Positions 42,001-53,018 of a stretch of 64,000 nucleotides of DNA are shown in pieces; the stretch's first letter is position 1, and every line of letters begins with the position of its first letter. This DNA comes from JAUIIK01 sp041390865. Lineage in GTDB: Bacteria; Chloroflexota; Chloroflexia; Thermomicrobiales; CFX8. A model generated the notes under the pieces. The model was not told the DNA's origin. It was given only the letters and a program-made list of their open reading frames with translations, and ran no database searches. Position numbers and translations under genes: made by a program. The DNA lies in the NCBI GenBank assembly GCA_041390865.1, contig JAWKPC010000022.1, positions 1-64,000 on the forward strand. Reading direction: 5' to 3'.

Positions 42001-44319
42001 ATGAACGCGATAGTGCGGAAAGCACTGGCGGATCTCCGGACCTACCGATTCCAGAGCGCGATGGTCGCCATCATCGTCTTTGCCGCGACAACGACGCTGG
42101 TCCTTGCGCTAACCCTTCAGCGCGGCGCCGACGATCCCTGGGCGAACTCGTTCGAGCAAGCGAACGGCGCGCACATCGCATTCAACGCCGACCTCGATGA
42201 TGACGTCTCGGAAATCTACGAGTTGCCCGGTGTCGAGGCGGTCCGCGCTGATGTTCCGACACTCTGGGGTACGGGGATCGTCGTGAACGGCCGGAAACAC
42301 GAAGTCGTCATGTACGGCATGGTCGATCTACCGGAAATCAATCGCCCTGTCCTGACCGACGGGCGCTGGCTGGATCCCGGAGACCAGCGTGGAATCGTGC
42401 TCTCCCGCTCATTCGCGAAGGATCTGGAAATCGATGTCGGTGACAGCGTCGGCGTGCCGCTGGCAGGCACGGTCGAGCAGTTCGAGGTCGTTGGACTTGC
42501 GATCAATGTCAATCGCGGCCCCTATCCCAACTGGGACGTCTCAAGTACCTGGGCGCTGCCCGAGACGCTGTTCGCGATAGATCCAGACGCTGAAAACATC
42601 CACCAGTCGATCTTCGTGCGTCTGACCGATCCCGAAGCGACCGATGCGTTCATCGGCCGGGCTTACGCCGCCGTTCCGGCTCTCAGCCAGTACGGCACGG
42701 ACGACTGGATCGAGGCGCGCGACTCGGTCAATGAATGGAACCAGCTGATTACGATCTTCCTCGGCGTGTTCAGTCTCTTCGCCTTTGCGGCGGTCGGGTT
42801 CGTCATCGCGAACGTGATCAGCGGGCGCGTCCTGGCACAGTTCCGGGAGATCGGCCTGCTCAAGGCAATCGGCTTCACTCCTCGGCAGGCGGCGCTCATC
42901 TTTCTCGTGCAGAACCTGGCCCTGGCGCTTGCTGCGGGCATCGGCGGCGTTGCCGCGGCTGCGATCGTCGCGCCGGTGTTCCTGCGGCGAACAGCGGATG
43001 TGATGAATGCCGGCACACCGGATGCCTTTTACCCCGATCTCGCGTTGCTCGCGCTCGTGGTCGTCCAGGCACTGGCGGCGCTCTTCACCCTTTTGCCGGC
43101 TTGGCGAGGCGGGAGAATCAGCACCGCCCAGGCTCTCACGAAGGGGTTCGAGGCACCGCAGCACCGGCCAGGTCTCATCGCTCGAATCGCGGCCGCCATC
43201 CACCTGCCGCTCGTCGTTGTTATGGGCGTCAAAGACGCATTTGCCCGCCCGATGAGAGCCGGCCTGACCGTCGCGGCTCTGACGATTACCGTGCTGACAG
43301 TCACCTTCGGGCTGAGCATGGAAGCGACTGCCAGGAAGATCCTTGATGAGCCGGCGATGAACGGGAATCCATTCGATATCTCGGTCGAACCGGGGGAGCT
43401 TAGCGAGGCCGAAACGCGTGAGATCCTTGAAGCCAACGATGCGGTCGCCGGGCTGCACACGCGGGGCACGATCAGGATGCAGGTCACTAGTGCCGATGAC
43501 GGGGTCGTGTCGTTTTCGGCGCGGGTGCTTGGGGGTGACTACCAGGGGTTCCCGTATGCGATTAGCACCGGGCGTATGATCGCCGCGCCTGGCGAGGCTG
43601 TTGCCGGCATCGGGCTCTTCAACCTCCTTGGACTCGACGTTGGCGATGACCTGAACGTCACGGTCGACGGCCGGGCGGTGCCGCTCCACATCGTTGGGCG
43701 TGATCGAGAATGACGACGACGGCGAGATGGCATTTATCGACGCCGGCACGCTCGCGGGCAGTTCCCGGCTACGCGCCGAGCGAATACCTGCTGCTGCTCC
43801 GAGCCGGGAGCCGACGATGACGAGGTCATGACCGAACTTGCAGCCGCCTCCGGCTACGATTTCGAGCTCTGGTCAACCGCCGAAGATCCCCGCAGGAGGC
43901 GGCTGTCATTCGATCAGTGATGCTGGGCCCTCAGCGCCGCGCTGCTGCTGATCGGGCTGGTCAACCTCTTCGCGACGACGCTGCTGAACGTCCGCGAGCG
44001 GCTGCGAGACTTCGCGATCGTCAAGTCGATCGGGATGACGCCGGGCCAGGTCATGCTCTCGGTCATAGCCGGCGTCAGCGTGCAGGCGCTGCTCGCCGTG
44101 GCGCTCGGTATTCCGTCCGGTGTGTGGGTCTACGGGCTGATATTCCGGGAGGTAGCCGAGCGCGAGATGGGCGCCGATCCGCTTCTCTACACCCGTCCCG
44201 AATGGTGGTGGCTGGCCCTTCTGGTTCCGGCATCGCTGGCCGTTGCCGCTGTCGCCGGCGCGTTGCCTGCCCGGCGGGCGACGGTCGTCGCGCCTGCCGA
44301 ACTGCTGCGCTACGAGTAG
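42001..44319 (+). CDS. FtsX-like ABC permease, MacB type (multiply frameshifted 3' end)
   Basis: The first 570 codons read cleanly (to about 43710): a periplasm-facing domain after the first helix (MVAIIVFAATTTLVLALTLQ), then FtsX cores with FREIGLLKAIGFTPRQAALI. From 43705 to 44035 the frame shifts several times: fragments include NDDDGEMAFIDAGTLA, EYLLLLRAG, EVMTELAAASGYDFELWST and LLLIGLVNLFATTLLNVRER. The last FtsX block, VKSIGMTPGQVMLSVIAGVS to PARRATVVAPAELLRYE, ends at 44319. The total size, about 770 codons with two FtsX domains, is normal for the double-FtsX permeases. Either indel errors or a decaying gene; the ATPase upstream is intact. Confidence 0.8.
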
Positions 44320-44412
44320 AGGCGTGGAGGATGTATCCAGGGTCATCACCGTTGCTCCGCCCTCGGGAGCAACAGGCTCGCTGTGTACTGGCCAGCAACG
44401 TCAATAAACCAG

Positions 44413-44444
44413 GACAGGCGCTCTCGAGATTGAGAGCGCCTGTC
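44413..44444. terminator. Hairpin terminator after ABC permease
   Basis: 13-bp perfect stem (GACAGGCGCTCTC with complement, 6-base loop) between the convergent permease (+) and lipoprotein (-) genes. No T-run on either side; probably bidirectional. Confidence 0.75.
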
Positions 44445-44482
44445 GGGATGTTCGTGTGGAGCCTGAGCACTGGTACCGTTCG

Positions 44483-45430
44483 TCAGCTTCCGACGAGCGT
44501 CCAGGTTCCGCAGTCCGAGGTCGTGAATCCGGCGTCGGAGGGGGCGATCGTCACGATCTGCTCGGTGTCGGTGAATTCGTTGGCGATGATGTCCTCGAGC
44601 TCACCGCCGAACCCGGACTGTCGCTCCCAATAGCAGCCGCCACCGCTCGGCGTTTCGCTGCGCCAGGTTCCCGGAGCGATATCGACGTTGACGATCCATG
44701 TGCCGTCCCCGAACGGAGCGCCGGGATCTGCGGTGATCGGACCGAGATCTTCCGACCACTGGCCGCAACCCTCGGAGTTGAACCCTGCGTCGCCTTCCTT
44801 GATCGTAACAACCTGGCGATAGTCGGCGAACTCGTTGGCGATGATGTCTTCAAGCTGTCCGGAGAAGCCGGCCAGCCGTTCCCAGTAGCATGATCCAAAG
44901 AACCCGCCTTCAGGGCCGCTGCTCCGGTAGGTGCCCGGCGGAATGTCTTCGCCAATGATCTGCGTTCCCTCGCCAAAGCTGAACGCTTCCGGTGTAGGTG
45001 TCGGCGTGGGAGGCGCAGGAGTAGCCGTTGGCGGTACTGGCGTCTCGGTCGGCGGGATCGGCGTCTCCGTCGGTGGCGGCTCGGGAGTCGCGGTCGACGT
45101 TGCCGTCGGCTCGATGGTTGGTGTTGCCGACGCCCCCGGAGGTGTCGAGGTTGGCGTGGTATCAGAATCTTCAATCGTCGGTGATTCAACCTCCGTAGCA
45201 TTGCGCTGGCTCGCCTTGCTTGCGGCAGCTTCCGCCGTGCCGGAAATCGCTGAGGCAGACGCCAGGGCATCCTCGCTTTCCGCGGCCGTCGTAGTTTCGG
45301 GTTCCGACCCCTCGGTGGCGGTCTCGTTGGACTCCGCGTCGGCGCAGCCTGCGATCAGAAGAACGCCAACAAGCATGGCCGCCAGAAATCTCAGTCTCAA
45401 TGATGTCAATCGTTGACCTTCCAGATCCAT
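44483..45430 (-). CDS. Lipoprotein with two CYWER repeats
   Basis: About 315 residues from ATG 45430. The signal peptide LRLRFLAAMLVGVLLIAGC carries the lipobox. A long Pro/Thr/Glu/Ala linker follows (to about residue 185). The C-terminus has two tandem copies of a 65-75-residue domain: SCYWERLAGFSGQLEDIIAN and GCYWERQSGFGGELEDIIAN, each preceded by PGTYRSS or PGTWRSE and ending in a conserved DAGFxxxxCGxW. The unit recurs on lipoproteins of Actinobacteria and Chloroflexota with unknown ligand. The Cys pair in each unit probably forms a disulfide. Lies convergent with the ABC permease. Confidence 0.82.
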   Translation of the reverse strand: MDLEGQRLTSLRLRFLAAMLVGVLLIAGCADAESNETATEGSEPETTTAAESEDALASASAISGTAEAAASKASQRNATEVESPTIEDSDTTPTSTPPGASATPTIEPTATSTATPEPPPTETPIPPTETPVPPTATPAPPTPTPTPEAFSFGEGTQIIGEDIPPGTYRSSGPEGGFFGSCYWERLAGFSGQLEDIIANEFADYRQVVTIKEGDAGFNSEGCGQWSEDLGPITADPGAPFGDGTWIVNVDIAPGTWRSETPSGGGCYWERQSGFGGELEDIIANEFTDTEQIVTIAPSDAGFTTSDCGTWTLVGS

Positions 45431-46068
45431 GGTGCCGGGACCGCGCCCGGAACACCTTCTATCTATGCGACAGGGCGCAGCGTGAGCATTACGCACGCAA
45501 GAGAAACTTTATCATCCTTGATGTCATAAAAGCAAGATATGCGTCAAGCTGGATGGGCGCCGGTGCCGGTACGTCTACGGCGCGGGAATGGCGTCGTTGG
45601 CGCCGTGGCCGCAGCGAGTAAGCCCGACAAGAGAGCGAGAAGCACAGGAGATGCTCGCGACGTTCCGAGTCCATTCCCCGCATTGAACTGCTGGTGTTCG
45701 ACCGGGCTTGCTTCCTATCTCACCATCTACCCGCTACCTGCATCAATCGGTCCGGCATTGGAGCCGGACCGAATCAGCCGACGGAGGCGCGTGTTGGCAA
45801 AATCACCGGCGCGAACATCTCCCAGAACCTTTGTGGGCTGGCGGCTGACGCGCTCTTCAAGTCGGACCGAAAGGGGCTCGATTGAACGGCCCTTTCGCAT
45901 CTTCGCGCGGCGGGCCTAGAGATACTTGCTTATGTACATGAGCTTCGAGAGGGGTGTTCCGGAAGTACTTCATGCGAGAAGCCATACGGACATGGGCCAA
46001 AAAAGTGCCTTTGCAGCCCATATACTCGAACGAATTGTGCGGGACTGATGCAAGAGAAAGGATTTCCC
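45431..46068. other. Long intergenic region
   Basis: About 640 bases between divergent genes at 45430 (-) and 46069 (+). Frames up to 126 codons exist but are Arg/Pro/Ser-rich and unlike proteins. A ribosome binding site (AGAAAGG) for the downstream gene lies at its end. No hairpins of note. Confidence 0.45.
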
Positions 46069-46563
46069 GTGGCGCATTCCCTTCCGAGAGAGCTTCGAAT
46101 CTTGATCGCTGTTGCGGCGGCGGCGTTGCTCGGCGGCATGATGATTGGTTTCACGTCGCAGCAGGCGTTTGCCGAGCCGTCTGAGCCTGAAGGTCCATTC
46201 ATCAATCCGTGCGTTAGCTACTACACCGGCCAGGTGACGCATGCAAATGACGAGTGTCCTTCCGGCACGTTCGCGCTGGATCTCAGCTACGGTTATCCGA
46301 CGCTCTGCGTCAGCTACTACACCGGCAAGATCTCCTATCGCTACATCGGGAAGTGCACCAGCAGCGAGTACAAGATGACCGTCGACGGAAGTAGCGAGAT
46401 CTGGGGTTGCGTCAATCCCTGGTCCGGCGGCGTGAGCTGGATGCAGTCTTCCGGCAGCGCTTGCAATGGTCAGGCGATGCTCTTTGACACGGGACCCGAG
46501 TACTGCCGCAGCTACGCGAATCCGCTCGCGGCTGACAAGCTCGACGTCGCGCCGACCTGCTAG
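46069..46563 (+). CDS. Secreted CVxxYTG-family protein B, three tandem units
   Basis: About 164 residues from a GTG at 46069 with AAAGGA 8 bases upstream; an in-frame ATG at 46048 is less likely. A signal peptide (RELRILIAVAAAALLGGMMI, cut near FAEPSEP) precedes three consecutive units, each framed by two Cys: CVSYYTGQVTHANDEC, CVSYYTGKISYRYIGKC and CVNPWSGGVSWMQSSGSAC. The third is divergent (PWSGG in place of YYTGx). This is the family motif in its simplest repeated form, without the extra C-terminal domain. It ends AADKLDVAPTC. Function unknown; secreted. Confidence 0.72.
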   Translation: MAHSLPRELRILIAVAAAALLGGMMIGFTSQQAFAEPSEPEGPFINPCVSYYTGQVTHANDECPSGTFALDLSYGYPTLCVSYYTGKISYRYIGKCTSSEYKMTVDGSSEIWGCVNPWSGGVSWMQSSGSACNGQAMLFDTGPEYCRSYANPLAADKLDVAPTC

Positions 46564-46599
46564 TTTCGCTCCGGCAAAGGTTTTCAGTTGAGATTGTTG

Positions 46600-46632
46600 A
46601 AGAGGCGGCCGCACAACGCGGCCGCCTCTTTC
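46600..46632. terminator. Bidirectional hairpin terminator
   Basis: 13-bp perfect stem (AAGAGGCGGCCGC and complement, 5-base loop) followed by TTTCG on the plus strand and preceded by TCAACAATCT when read on the other strand. Lies between convergent genes. Confidence 0.85.
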
Positions 46633-46654
46633 GCGTTCGGGATCGGGAAGCTGC

Positions 46655-47420
46655 TTAGCCGGTAGGGGGTGGTTCGTAGGTGCGGTAGCTGCAGACTTCC
46701 TCGAATCCCATGCTGAGATACAGTGGATAACCCATCTCGGTCGCGGTCAGAGTGATCGCCGCGCAACCGCGCCGGCGGGCTTCGCTCATCGCCGCCAAGG
46801 TCAGGGCGCGGCCAAATCCTCTCCTGCGATGCGATTCCAGGGTCTGCACGCCGGTGATTTCAGCCACCGATCCGTAGCAGACCAGCCGGGCGGTGGCGAC
46901 CGGTTGGCCTTCAACATAACCGACGAACAGAGCGACGCCGGGATCGGTCGCGGCATCGAGCGTCGGCACCCATTCGCGATTGCCGGGAACGACGGTCATG
47001 TAGTCCTCGTAGCTCTCATCGGACGTGACTTGCAGCACTGCGAGCCCGTCGGGCGGAGACGGAATCTCCGGAGAGGCTGCGGTCAGTATCATCGCGATCT
47101 CTTCCTCGTCCAGCGTCCAGCCCTCGGCGACGAGGTGCTCTTCAAGGATCCACGCCGTCTCCGACTCGATGACGACGGCGTACTGCTGGTTCCGGAAGAA
47201 CTCCCGGGCCGCCCTCAGAAATTCGTCGGCCTGCATCGGACCGAAGACTGCTGCGAAGTTCGTCTCGGCACCCCCGTCGCTCTTCCGATAGCAGCATTGC
47301 GTCGTTGAGCCGGAGCGTTCGCACGTTCTCGATGTCGCGATAGCTGTCGAGCGGGGACGAGGACAGGAATGGTGTCCGGACGAGTTCTCGGGGATCAGGT
47401 GTCACGAATTGTTTCTCCAT
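46655..47420 (-). CDS. GNAT-family N-acetyltransferase (frameshifted near N-terminus)
   Basis: The first 45 codons read from ATG 47420 as MEKQFVTPDPRELVRTPFL to LRLNDAMLLSEER. In the GGGGG run near 47265-47275 the frame changes and continues GAETNFAAVFGPMQADEFLR and so on to 46655. Corrected length is about 254 residues. The C-terminal half is a GNAT fold with the acetyl-CoA loop HRRRGFGRALTLAAMSEA (RxxGxG/A) and GYPLYLSMGFEEVCSYRTYE as the last strands. Substrate unknown. Confidence 0.82.
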
Positions 47421-47746
47421 CGGTTTGCTGCGTCGCGAGAAATCCGCAGGAACTGTCATCTCGAATCGTTGCGACAGGCTCGAGGGGGAGATCCGTGGGT
47501 AACGCCGCACCGGTGTTTTACGGAATCCCTGGTCGAGCATTTCCGCGGGGAACCTCGGGACGGGTATTCTTGAAATCACCATCTGGCTGGCAGACTATCC
47601 ACTACCTGCCCGGATCCCGGCTGATCTTCCCGGAGCCGCGTCCGGAGGATTCTACTGCGACGGATCTCAGCGCACGCACCAGCCGGAATGTGGCATCTTC
47701 TGTCCGGCATTGCTCGCGGCCGGTAGCCTGGGGAAGGTAGGGCGAT
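47421..47746. other. Divergent intergenic region
   Basis: About 325 bases between the divergent GNAT and methyltransferase genes. No open frame with a credible start or composition, and no marked hairpin. Confidence 0.45.
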
Positions 47747-48442
47747 TTGGATATCTCCCGGTACGACGTGCGCAAGTATCGCTCGGTCGCGGTGCGCGAC
47801 GGCTACGGCGAATGGGCGGCGACGTACGACGATCCCGTCCTCGATCTCCTCGACCTGCGGCTACTGGAGCGGTTGGAGACGGTCCCGTGGCGGGACGGCA
47901 AGCGGGCGGCCGACCTCGCCTGCGGCACCGGGCGGATCGGCGTCTGGTTGAAGGAGCGCGTGTCGGGCCCGATCGATGGCGTCGACCTGACGCCGGAGAT
48001 GCTGGAACAGGCCAGGTCGAAAGGTGCCTACACGAGCCTCCATCTAGCCGATGTCGCTCGAACGCCGCTCCCGGACGACGCCTACGATCTGATTACCGCC
48101 GTACTGGTCGACGAGCACCTCGCCAGCCTGGATCCGCTGTACGAGGAAGCGGCCCGGATTGCTTGTGCCGGCAGCCGGTTCGTCCTCGTCGGTTATCATC
48201 CATTCTTCCTGATCAACGGGATACCGACCCACTACGATTCGGCCTCCGGCGAACCGCTGGCGATCGAGTGCTACGTCCACCTCTTCAGCGACCATATCCG
48301 GTCTGCCCACGCGGCGGGCTGGGAGCTCCTCGAGATGTACGAAGGGCTCGTCGATGATGAGTGGCTGGTGCACAAGCCGAAATGGCGGCGGTTTCTCGAT
48401 CAGCCGGTCAGTTTCGCGATGGTCTGGCAACTCGGAATCTGA
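47747..48442 (+). CDS. Class-I SAM-dependent methyltransferase
   Basis: A 231-residue protein starting at a TTG with AAGGTAGGG a few bases upstream. The SAM-binding motif I is AADLACGTGRIGVWLKER at about residues 54-71, motif II gives GVDLTPEMLEQAR, and the later block YDLITAVLVDEHLASLDPLY replaces motif III. Fold is the usual Rossmann methyltransferase. The acceptor cannot be told; the N-terminus WAATYDDPVLDLLDLRLLE is typical of small-molecule methylases. It stands alone. Confidence 0.88.
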   Translation: MDISRYDVRKYRSVAVRDGYGEWAATYDDPVLDLLDLRLLERLETVPWRDGKRAADLACGTGRIGVWLKERVSGPIDGVDLTPEMLEQARSKGAYTSLHLADVARTPLPDDAYDLITAVLVDEHLASLDPLYEEAARIACAGSRFVLVGYHPFFLINGIPTHYDSASGEPLAIECYVHLFSDHIRSAHAAGWELLEMYEGLVDDEWLVHKPKWRRFLDQPVSFAMVWQLGI

Positions 48443-48798
48443 TCGCCCGTACGGACCAGGCGCGAATGGCTTCTCTCCGCGTCGGTGTATTGCTGGAGGG
48501 CATGCTGCTCCTGAACCGTCTCAGGGAGACGTTTGCCTGCTATTGCTGTTCGGATCAGGGTCTCGTTTTCTCGCTGGCCCTGATACACGGAATGGTCGGC
48601 CCGCGGTATGTGGTCGACGAGGAGTCGGCCGGCCATCGAGCGAGCATGGGTAGATCTGCCTTATCGCGCGATGCTCGTGCCGATCCAATTGGTCAGAACT
48701 ACCGATTCCAGTCAGGTTTTTACGCCCTATTCTGAGGACCATGCAGCGCTATCGGACTGGCAATGAGGCCGGTTCGGATCACCGAAGGAGGTATTGGA
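48443..48798. other. Intergenic region
   Basis: About 355 bases between the methyltransferase and the CVxxYTG-family gene. A strong AAGGAGG lies at its end. Open frames within it look non-natural. Confidence 0.45.
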
Positions 48799-49340
48799 AT
48801 GCTGTGGAGTGGAAACTGGATAGTCCGTGGCAAGCTGGTAGTTGCGGTATTTGGCCTCATCGTTGTAGGAGCCGCGAGTGGGATGGCTGGCGCATCGTTT
48901 GCGCCGAAACTGACTGGCGCAGAGCATGACCGAACGATCTTTGGCTGCGTCAGCCTGTACACCGGTTCGCTCCGGATCGCCTATGGAGATGGCCAGTGCA
49001 ATTCGAGCGAGCGCCCGCTCAACTGGAACGCGGATAACGGCGCAGGCGACATTCAACTGGTGTCTGGCTTCGAAATCGTGGACAACGCCGACCTCACCAA
49101 CCGTGCAAGCGTGCGGGTGGAATGCCCATCCGGCTACCAGGTCATCGGCGGGGGTGCTGGACTCGGACTTCCATCGGCAGTGAGATCTGGACGATGACGC
49201 AGAGTGCGCCGGTCGAAGCCGGATCCGGCGTCTTTGAGAATGACGGCTGGATCGGCTTCTTTGAAACAGTCGACGGCCAGGATTCGGACGGACAATACCA
49301 CTTCTTTGCGGACGCGATCTGCCTGGAGGCTTCGCAGTAG
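48799..49340 (+). CDS. Secreted CVxxYTG-family protein C (frameshifted)
   Basis: ATG 48799 has AAGGAGG 7 bases upstream. An N-terminal membrane helix (KLVVAVFGLIVVGAASGMAG) is followed by the family unit FGCVSLYTGSLRIAYGDGQC then NSSERPLNWN, and a second segment VRVECPSGYQVIGGGAG. The frame shifts near 49150-49195, after which TQSAPVEAGSGVFENDGWIG leads to a C-terminal FFADAICLEASQ and a stop at 49340. The corrected protein is about 180 residues, exported. It shares order and motifs with the copies at 35.3 and 57.1 kb. Confidence 0.72.
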
Positions 49341-49379
49341 GCCGCTGGTCGCCCGGGCCAGGGGACCGGTGACCGAATA

Positions 49380-49413
49380 CCAACCGGGTGGGGCTTGCAT
49401 CCCACCCGGTTGG
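49380..49413. terminator. Bidirectional hairpin terminator
   Basis: 13-bp perfect stem (CCAACCGGGTGGG with complement, 8-base loop) between the convergent genes ending at 49340 (+) and 49429 (-). Confidence 0.8.
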
Positions 49414-49428
49414 CGCTACGTTCCCGTA

Positions 49429-52400
49429 TTAGTTGTCGCTGGCTGGATCTGAGTCTCCTGTGCCAGTCTTGGAGGTGCTGAGGCGCGGAACGCCGGCAGC
49501 CTCGAGCTTGGCCGAGAAGGCGGCGACCTCGTCATCGACGAACTGCTGGACCTGGTAGCGAGCCGAGGTCAGATCTTCGGCCAGATTACCGTAGACCTCC
49601 TGGGCCTGGGCAGTCGGCGCATGGTCCGACTCGTCGATGGCTGCCGAGAGAACGCCGAGCTTCTCTCTCAGACCGTTCTCTCCGCCACGGGTCGAGGCGA
49701 TCTTCGGCGTTCTCAACCGGTCGCAGTGGGCCTCGATCTTGGCCGACAGCGCTTCGGCAGCCTTCTTGATCGATGTATCGTCGGCCCGCTTGGCCCAGTC
49801 CTTGACCTGGGCGTCGATCGTCTCCAGCGTGTTGAGCGTCTCGTGGGCCTCCGAGATCTTGTCCCGGATCGCCGCCTTCAGCTCGTACTGGGCCTTGAGA
49901 TCGTCCTCGGAGATCGGCAGGCGCGGGTCGGGCACGATCGAGAAGGTCTGGGTCTGGACATCGTCGCCGACCTTCAGCTCGACCGAATAGTCGCCGGAGA
50001 GCACCTTCGGCGCCGTGCCGTCGAACATCCGCCGCTGTCGCTGCGGCAGGTTCTTGTCCGCTTCGCGTGAGGTCGGGCCCTCTCCACGCATATTCCAGAC
50101 GTGGCGGTTCGCGCCGGCCTTGATCCGGAGCTTGCTGCCGCCCTCGCCATCGAGCGAGAAAGTCTTGACCGACTCGCCGTCGCTGTTCTTGATCGTCAGC
50201 GTCGCTTCTTCGGGCACCTCATCGACGTAGAAGTGGATCATGACGCCGTCGGGCGGGTTCTGGCCTGCCGTCAGCAGCTCCTGCTCCCAGTCGCCGTACT
50301 CGTCGCGGACGGGACGGACAGAGATCGTCGTCGGCCCGGCGCGGTGGTAGCTGACGACGCCCGGGATCAGCTCGACGCCGAAGCCGTGGTCGATCCGGTA
50401 GCGGTAGGTGTCTCGCGGCTTGAACAGCTTCGTCCCGCTGACCTGCTCCTCCTGGAGCTGATGCAGCGGCGTGACGTCGTCGAGAATCCAGAAGGACCGG
50501 CCGTGCCCGGCGATGACCAGGTCGGTGTCCTTCGAGACGATGTCGTGGACCGGGAAGATCGGCATGTTCGTGTTGAGGGATTCCCAGTTCTCGCCGTCGT
50601 CGAGCGAGACGTAGACGCCGGTCTCGGTCGCGGCGTAGAGGATGCCCGGCTTGTTGACGTCCTCGCGGACGGCACGGCAGATGACGCCGTCGCCGAGCCC
50701 GTTGGTGATGAGCTGCCAGCTCTGGCCGTAGTCGTCGCTCTTAAGAAGGAACGGCGACGGGTCGTCGTGCTGGTAGCGGTTGGCGGCGACATAGACCGTT
50801 CCGGCCTTGTGGGGAGAGACGTCGATCGTGCTGATGCGGGCCGGCTGCTCGGACGGGTTCGGCAGCAGATCGTCCGGCGGGGTAATGTCGTCCCAGTTCT
50901 TGCCGCCGTCTTTGGTGACGTACATCAGGCCGTCATCGGAGCCGGAGTAGATCACGCCTTCTTCGTGGGGCGACTCCTTGAGCGCGAAGATCGTGCCGTA
51001 GGCTTCGGCGCCGACGTTCTCGGAGGAGATCGGGCCGCCGGAGTGCTCCTGGTGGGCCGGGTCGTTGCGGGTCAGGTCCGGGCTGATGACCTCCCAGCTG
51101 CCGCCCTCGTCGTAGGAGACGTGGACGTAGTTCGAGGTCGCGTAGAGCTTGTCCGGGTTGTGCGGCGAGATCTCGACCGGGAAGGTCCACTGGAATCTGT
51201 ACTTGTGGATCTTCGTCGGCGAGGTGAAGCCGTAGAACTCCGGCCAGACGGTGATGTTGCGCGTCTGGTCGGTGTTCGGATACCAGGCCCGGAAGCGTCC
51301 GTGGCCGAGGCCGCTGCCGACCGAACCGCCGAAGACGGTGTATGGCTCGGTGGGTTTCACCGCGATATGACCCGACTCGCCGCCGCCGGGAACGGTGTAG
51401 TCTGGCGTGATCGCGCCGTAGAAGCTGATGCTCGGGACGCGCATGGCCGAGTTGTCCTGTTGCGAGCCGTAGACGTCGAGGGCACCCGATTGTCGACGGT
51501 GACGTGATAGAACTGCGCCGTCGGCTGGTTCATGATCGATGACCACGAGGCCGCGCCGTTGAAGCTGACGATCGCGCCCTCGTCGTTGCCCTCGATAATC
51601 CGTTGCGGGTTCTTCGGGTCGACCCAGATGTCGTGGTTGTCGCCGTGCGGCACTGGCATCGACGTGAAGCTCTGACCGGCGTCGATCGACTTCAGGAACT
51701 GCTGCTCCAGCACCCAGACGGTGTTCTCGTCGCCCGGGTCGGCGTAGATGTGGGTGTAGTACCAGTTGCGGGTGTGCAGCGCCGGATCGTCGTTGACGAA
51801 TTCCCAGTTCGCGCCGCCGTCGTCGGAGCGATAGAGGCCGTTCTCGTCGGCTTCCTCTGCATCAGGGCGTAGACCTTGTCCGGGTTGGCCGGCGAGACCG
51901 AGATGCCGATCTTGCCGGATGTTCTCGCCGGTCGGCAGCCCCGGATTGCGGGTGATATCAGTCCAAGCTGTCGCCGCCGTCGGTCGATTTCCAGATGCCG
52001 CTGTCGGGACCGCCCGACTCCATCGACCAGGGGTAGCGCTGGGCCTGCCAGATGGCGGCATAGAGAATGCGCGGATTGGTCGCGTCCATCGACAGGTCGA
52101 TCGCCCCGGCGCCCTCGTTCTTGTAGAGCACCTTCTCCCAGGTCGCGCCGCCGTCCTTCGAGCGGAAGACGCCGCGCTGGTCGTTCTTGCCCCAGGCGTG
52201 CCCGAGCGCCGCGACGTAGACGACGTCCGGGTTATTCGGGTGAATCTTGATCCGGCTGATGTGCCGGGTGTCGGAGAGGCCGACGTTGGTCCAGGTCTTC
52301 CCGGCGTCGGTCGACTTGTAGACGCCGTCGCCGTGCGAGACATTCGAGCGGATCGACGCCTCGCCGGTCCCGACGTAGATCACGTTCGGGTCGGATTCGG

Positions 52401-52617
52401 CCACGGCGATTGCCCCGACCGCCGCCGTCGAACTGGCCGTCCGAGATGTTGTACCAGTGGTCCCCGGCATCATCCGTCTTCCAGATCCCACCGGCCACGG
52501 CTCCCGAAATAGAACGTCTTGTCATCGACCGGAAATCCCCGCCACTGCCACGACTCTGCCGCCACGATGCGGCCCGATATTGCGCCACTTCAGCGCGCCA
52601 TATGCTTCTTTAGCCAT
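49429..52617 (-). CDS. BNR/Asp-box (VPS10/sortilin-like) glycosyl-hydrolase-type protein (several frameshifts)
   Basis: A single protein of about 1060 codons read across several frame changes (near 52555, 52435, 51955, 51880-51860 and 51490). The start MAKEAYGALKWRNIGPHRGG at 52617 is conserved in this family. The first 700 residues are beta-propeller repeats with Asp boxes: GVYKSTDAGKTWTNVG, GVFRSKDGGATWEKVL, GLYRSDDGGANWEFVN, GLMYVTKDGGKNWDDI, GVYVSLDDGENWESLN. The C-terminus (last about 200 residues, IRDKISEAHETLNTLETIDA and following) is a helical coil. Annotated relatives are called glycosyl hydrolases, but catalytic residues are not established and no signal peptide is present. Shifts are probably indel errors given how well the parts fit. 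Confidence 0.8.
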
Positions 52618-53018
52618 CCTTTAGTTACCCCTTCATGGGTAGATCGAAAACAGGCTGGACGCATCGTAGTACAGATATGGTCGTGACACCGATGCCTGTT
52701 GAGGAGATCGCAAAACAGCTGTTTGGCTGGCTCGACCGACAATGACAAGCACGTAATGCACACGTAGATCGCATCCCACGACCTGCATAGATTCGACGAA
52801 CAATTAGACTACATTTCACAAAAAATGTGCGATTAGATCCTATCGAGGCATAGAAGAGCCTCAGTTCGCGGAGGACTGCTCGCCGCATCAAGGTGAGCCA
52901 ACAGTGGACACCATTCCCTCATCTGCATACTTGACCCAGATATCCACGAACGAGGTGCAGGTATTCTGCCGCTTTCCCGTTGGATTAGCCATGAGAAGTT
53001 TCCAGCGCGTCGGCTCCG
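52618..53018. other. Start of a less GC-rich intergenic island
   Basis: About 400 bases, visibly richer in A and T than its flanks. A 22-codon frame at 52677 (MVVTPMPVEEIAKQLFGWLD, then RQ and stop) could be a gene remnant. No other support. Confidence 0.4.

Noticed and set aside
45539..45919. A 126-codon plus-strand frame in the gap before 46069
   Set aside because: Arg/Ser/Thr/Pro-rich with no ribosome binding site or conserved pattern.
47495..47580. T-box-like GGGAACCTCGGGACGGG stretch
   Set aside because: No specifier stem, antiterminator core or downstream synthetase gene.
50101..51507. A 468-codon plus-strand frame opposite the propeller protein
   Set aside because: Val/Asp/Arg/Leu-rich shadow; the minus strand has Asp-box repeats.
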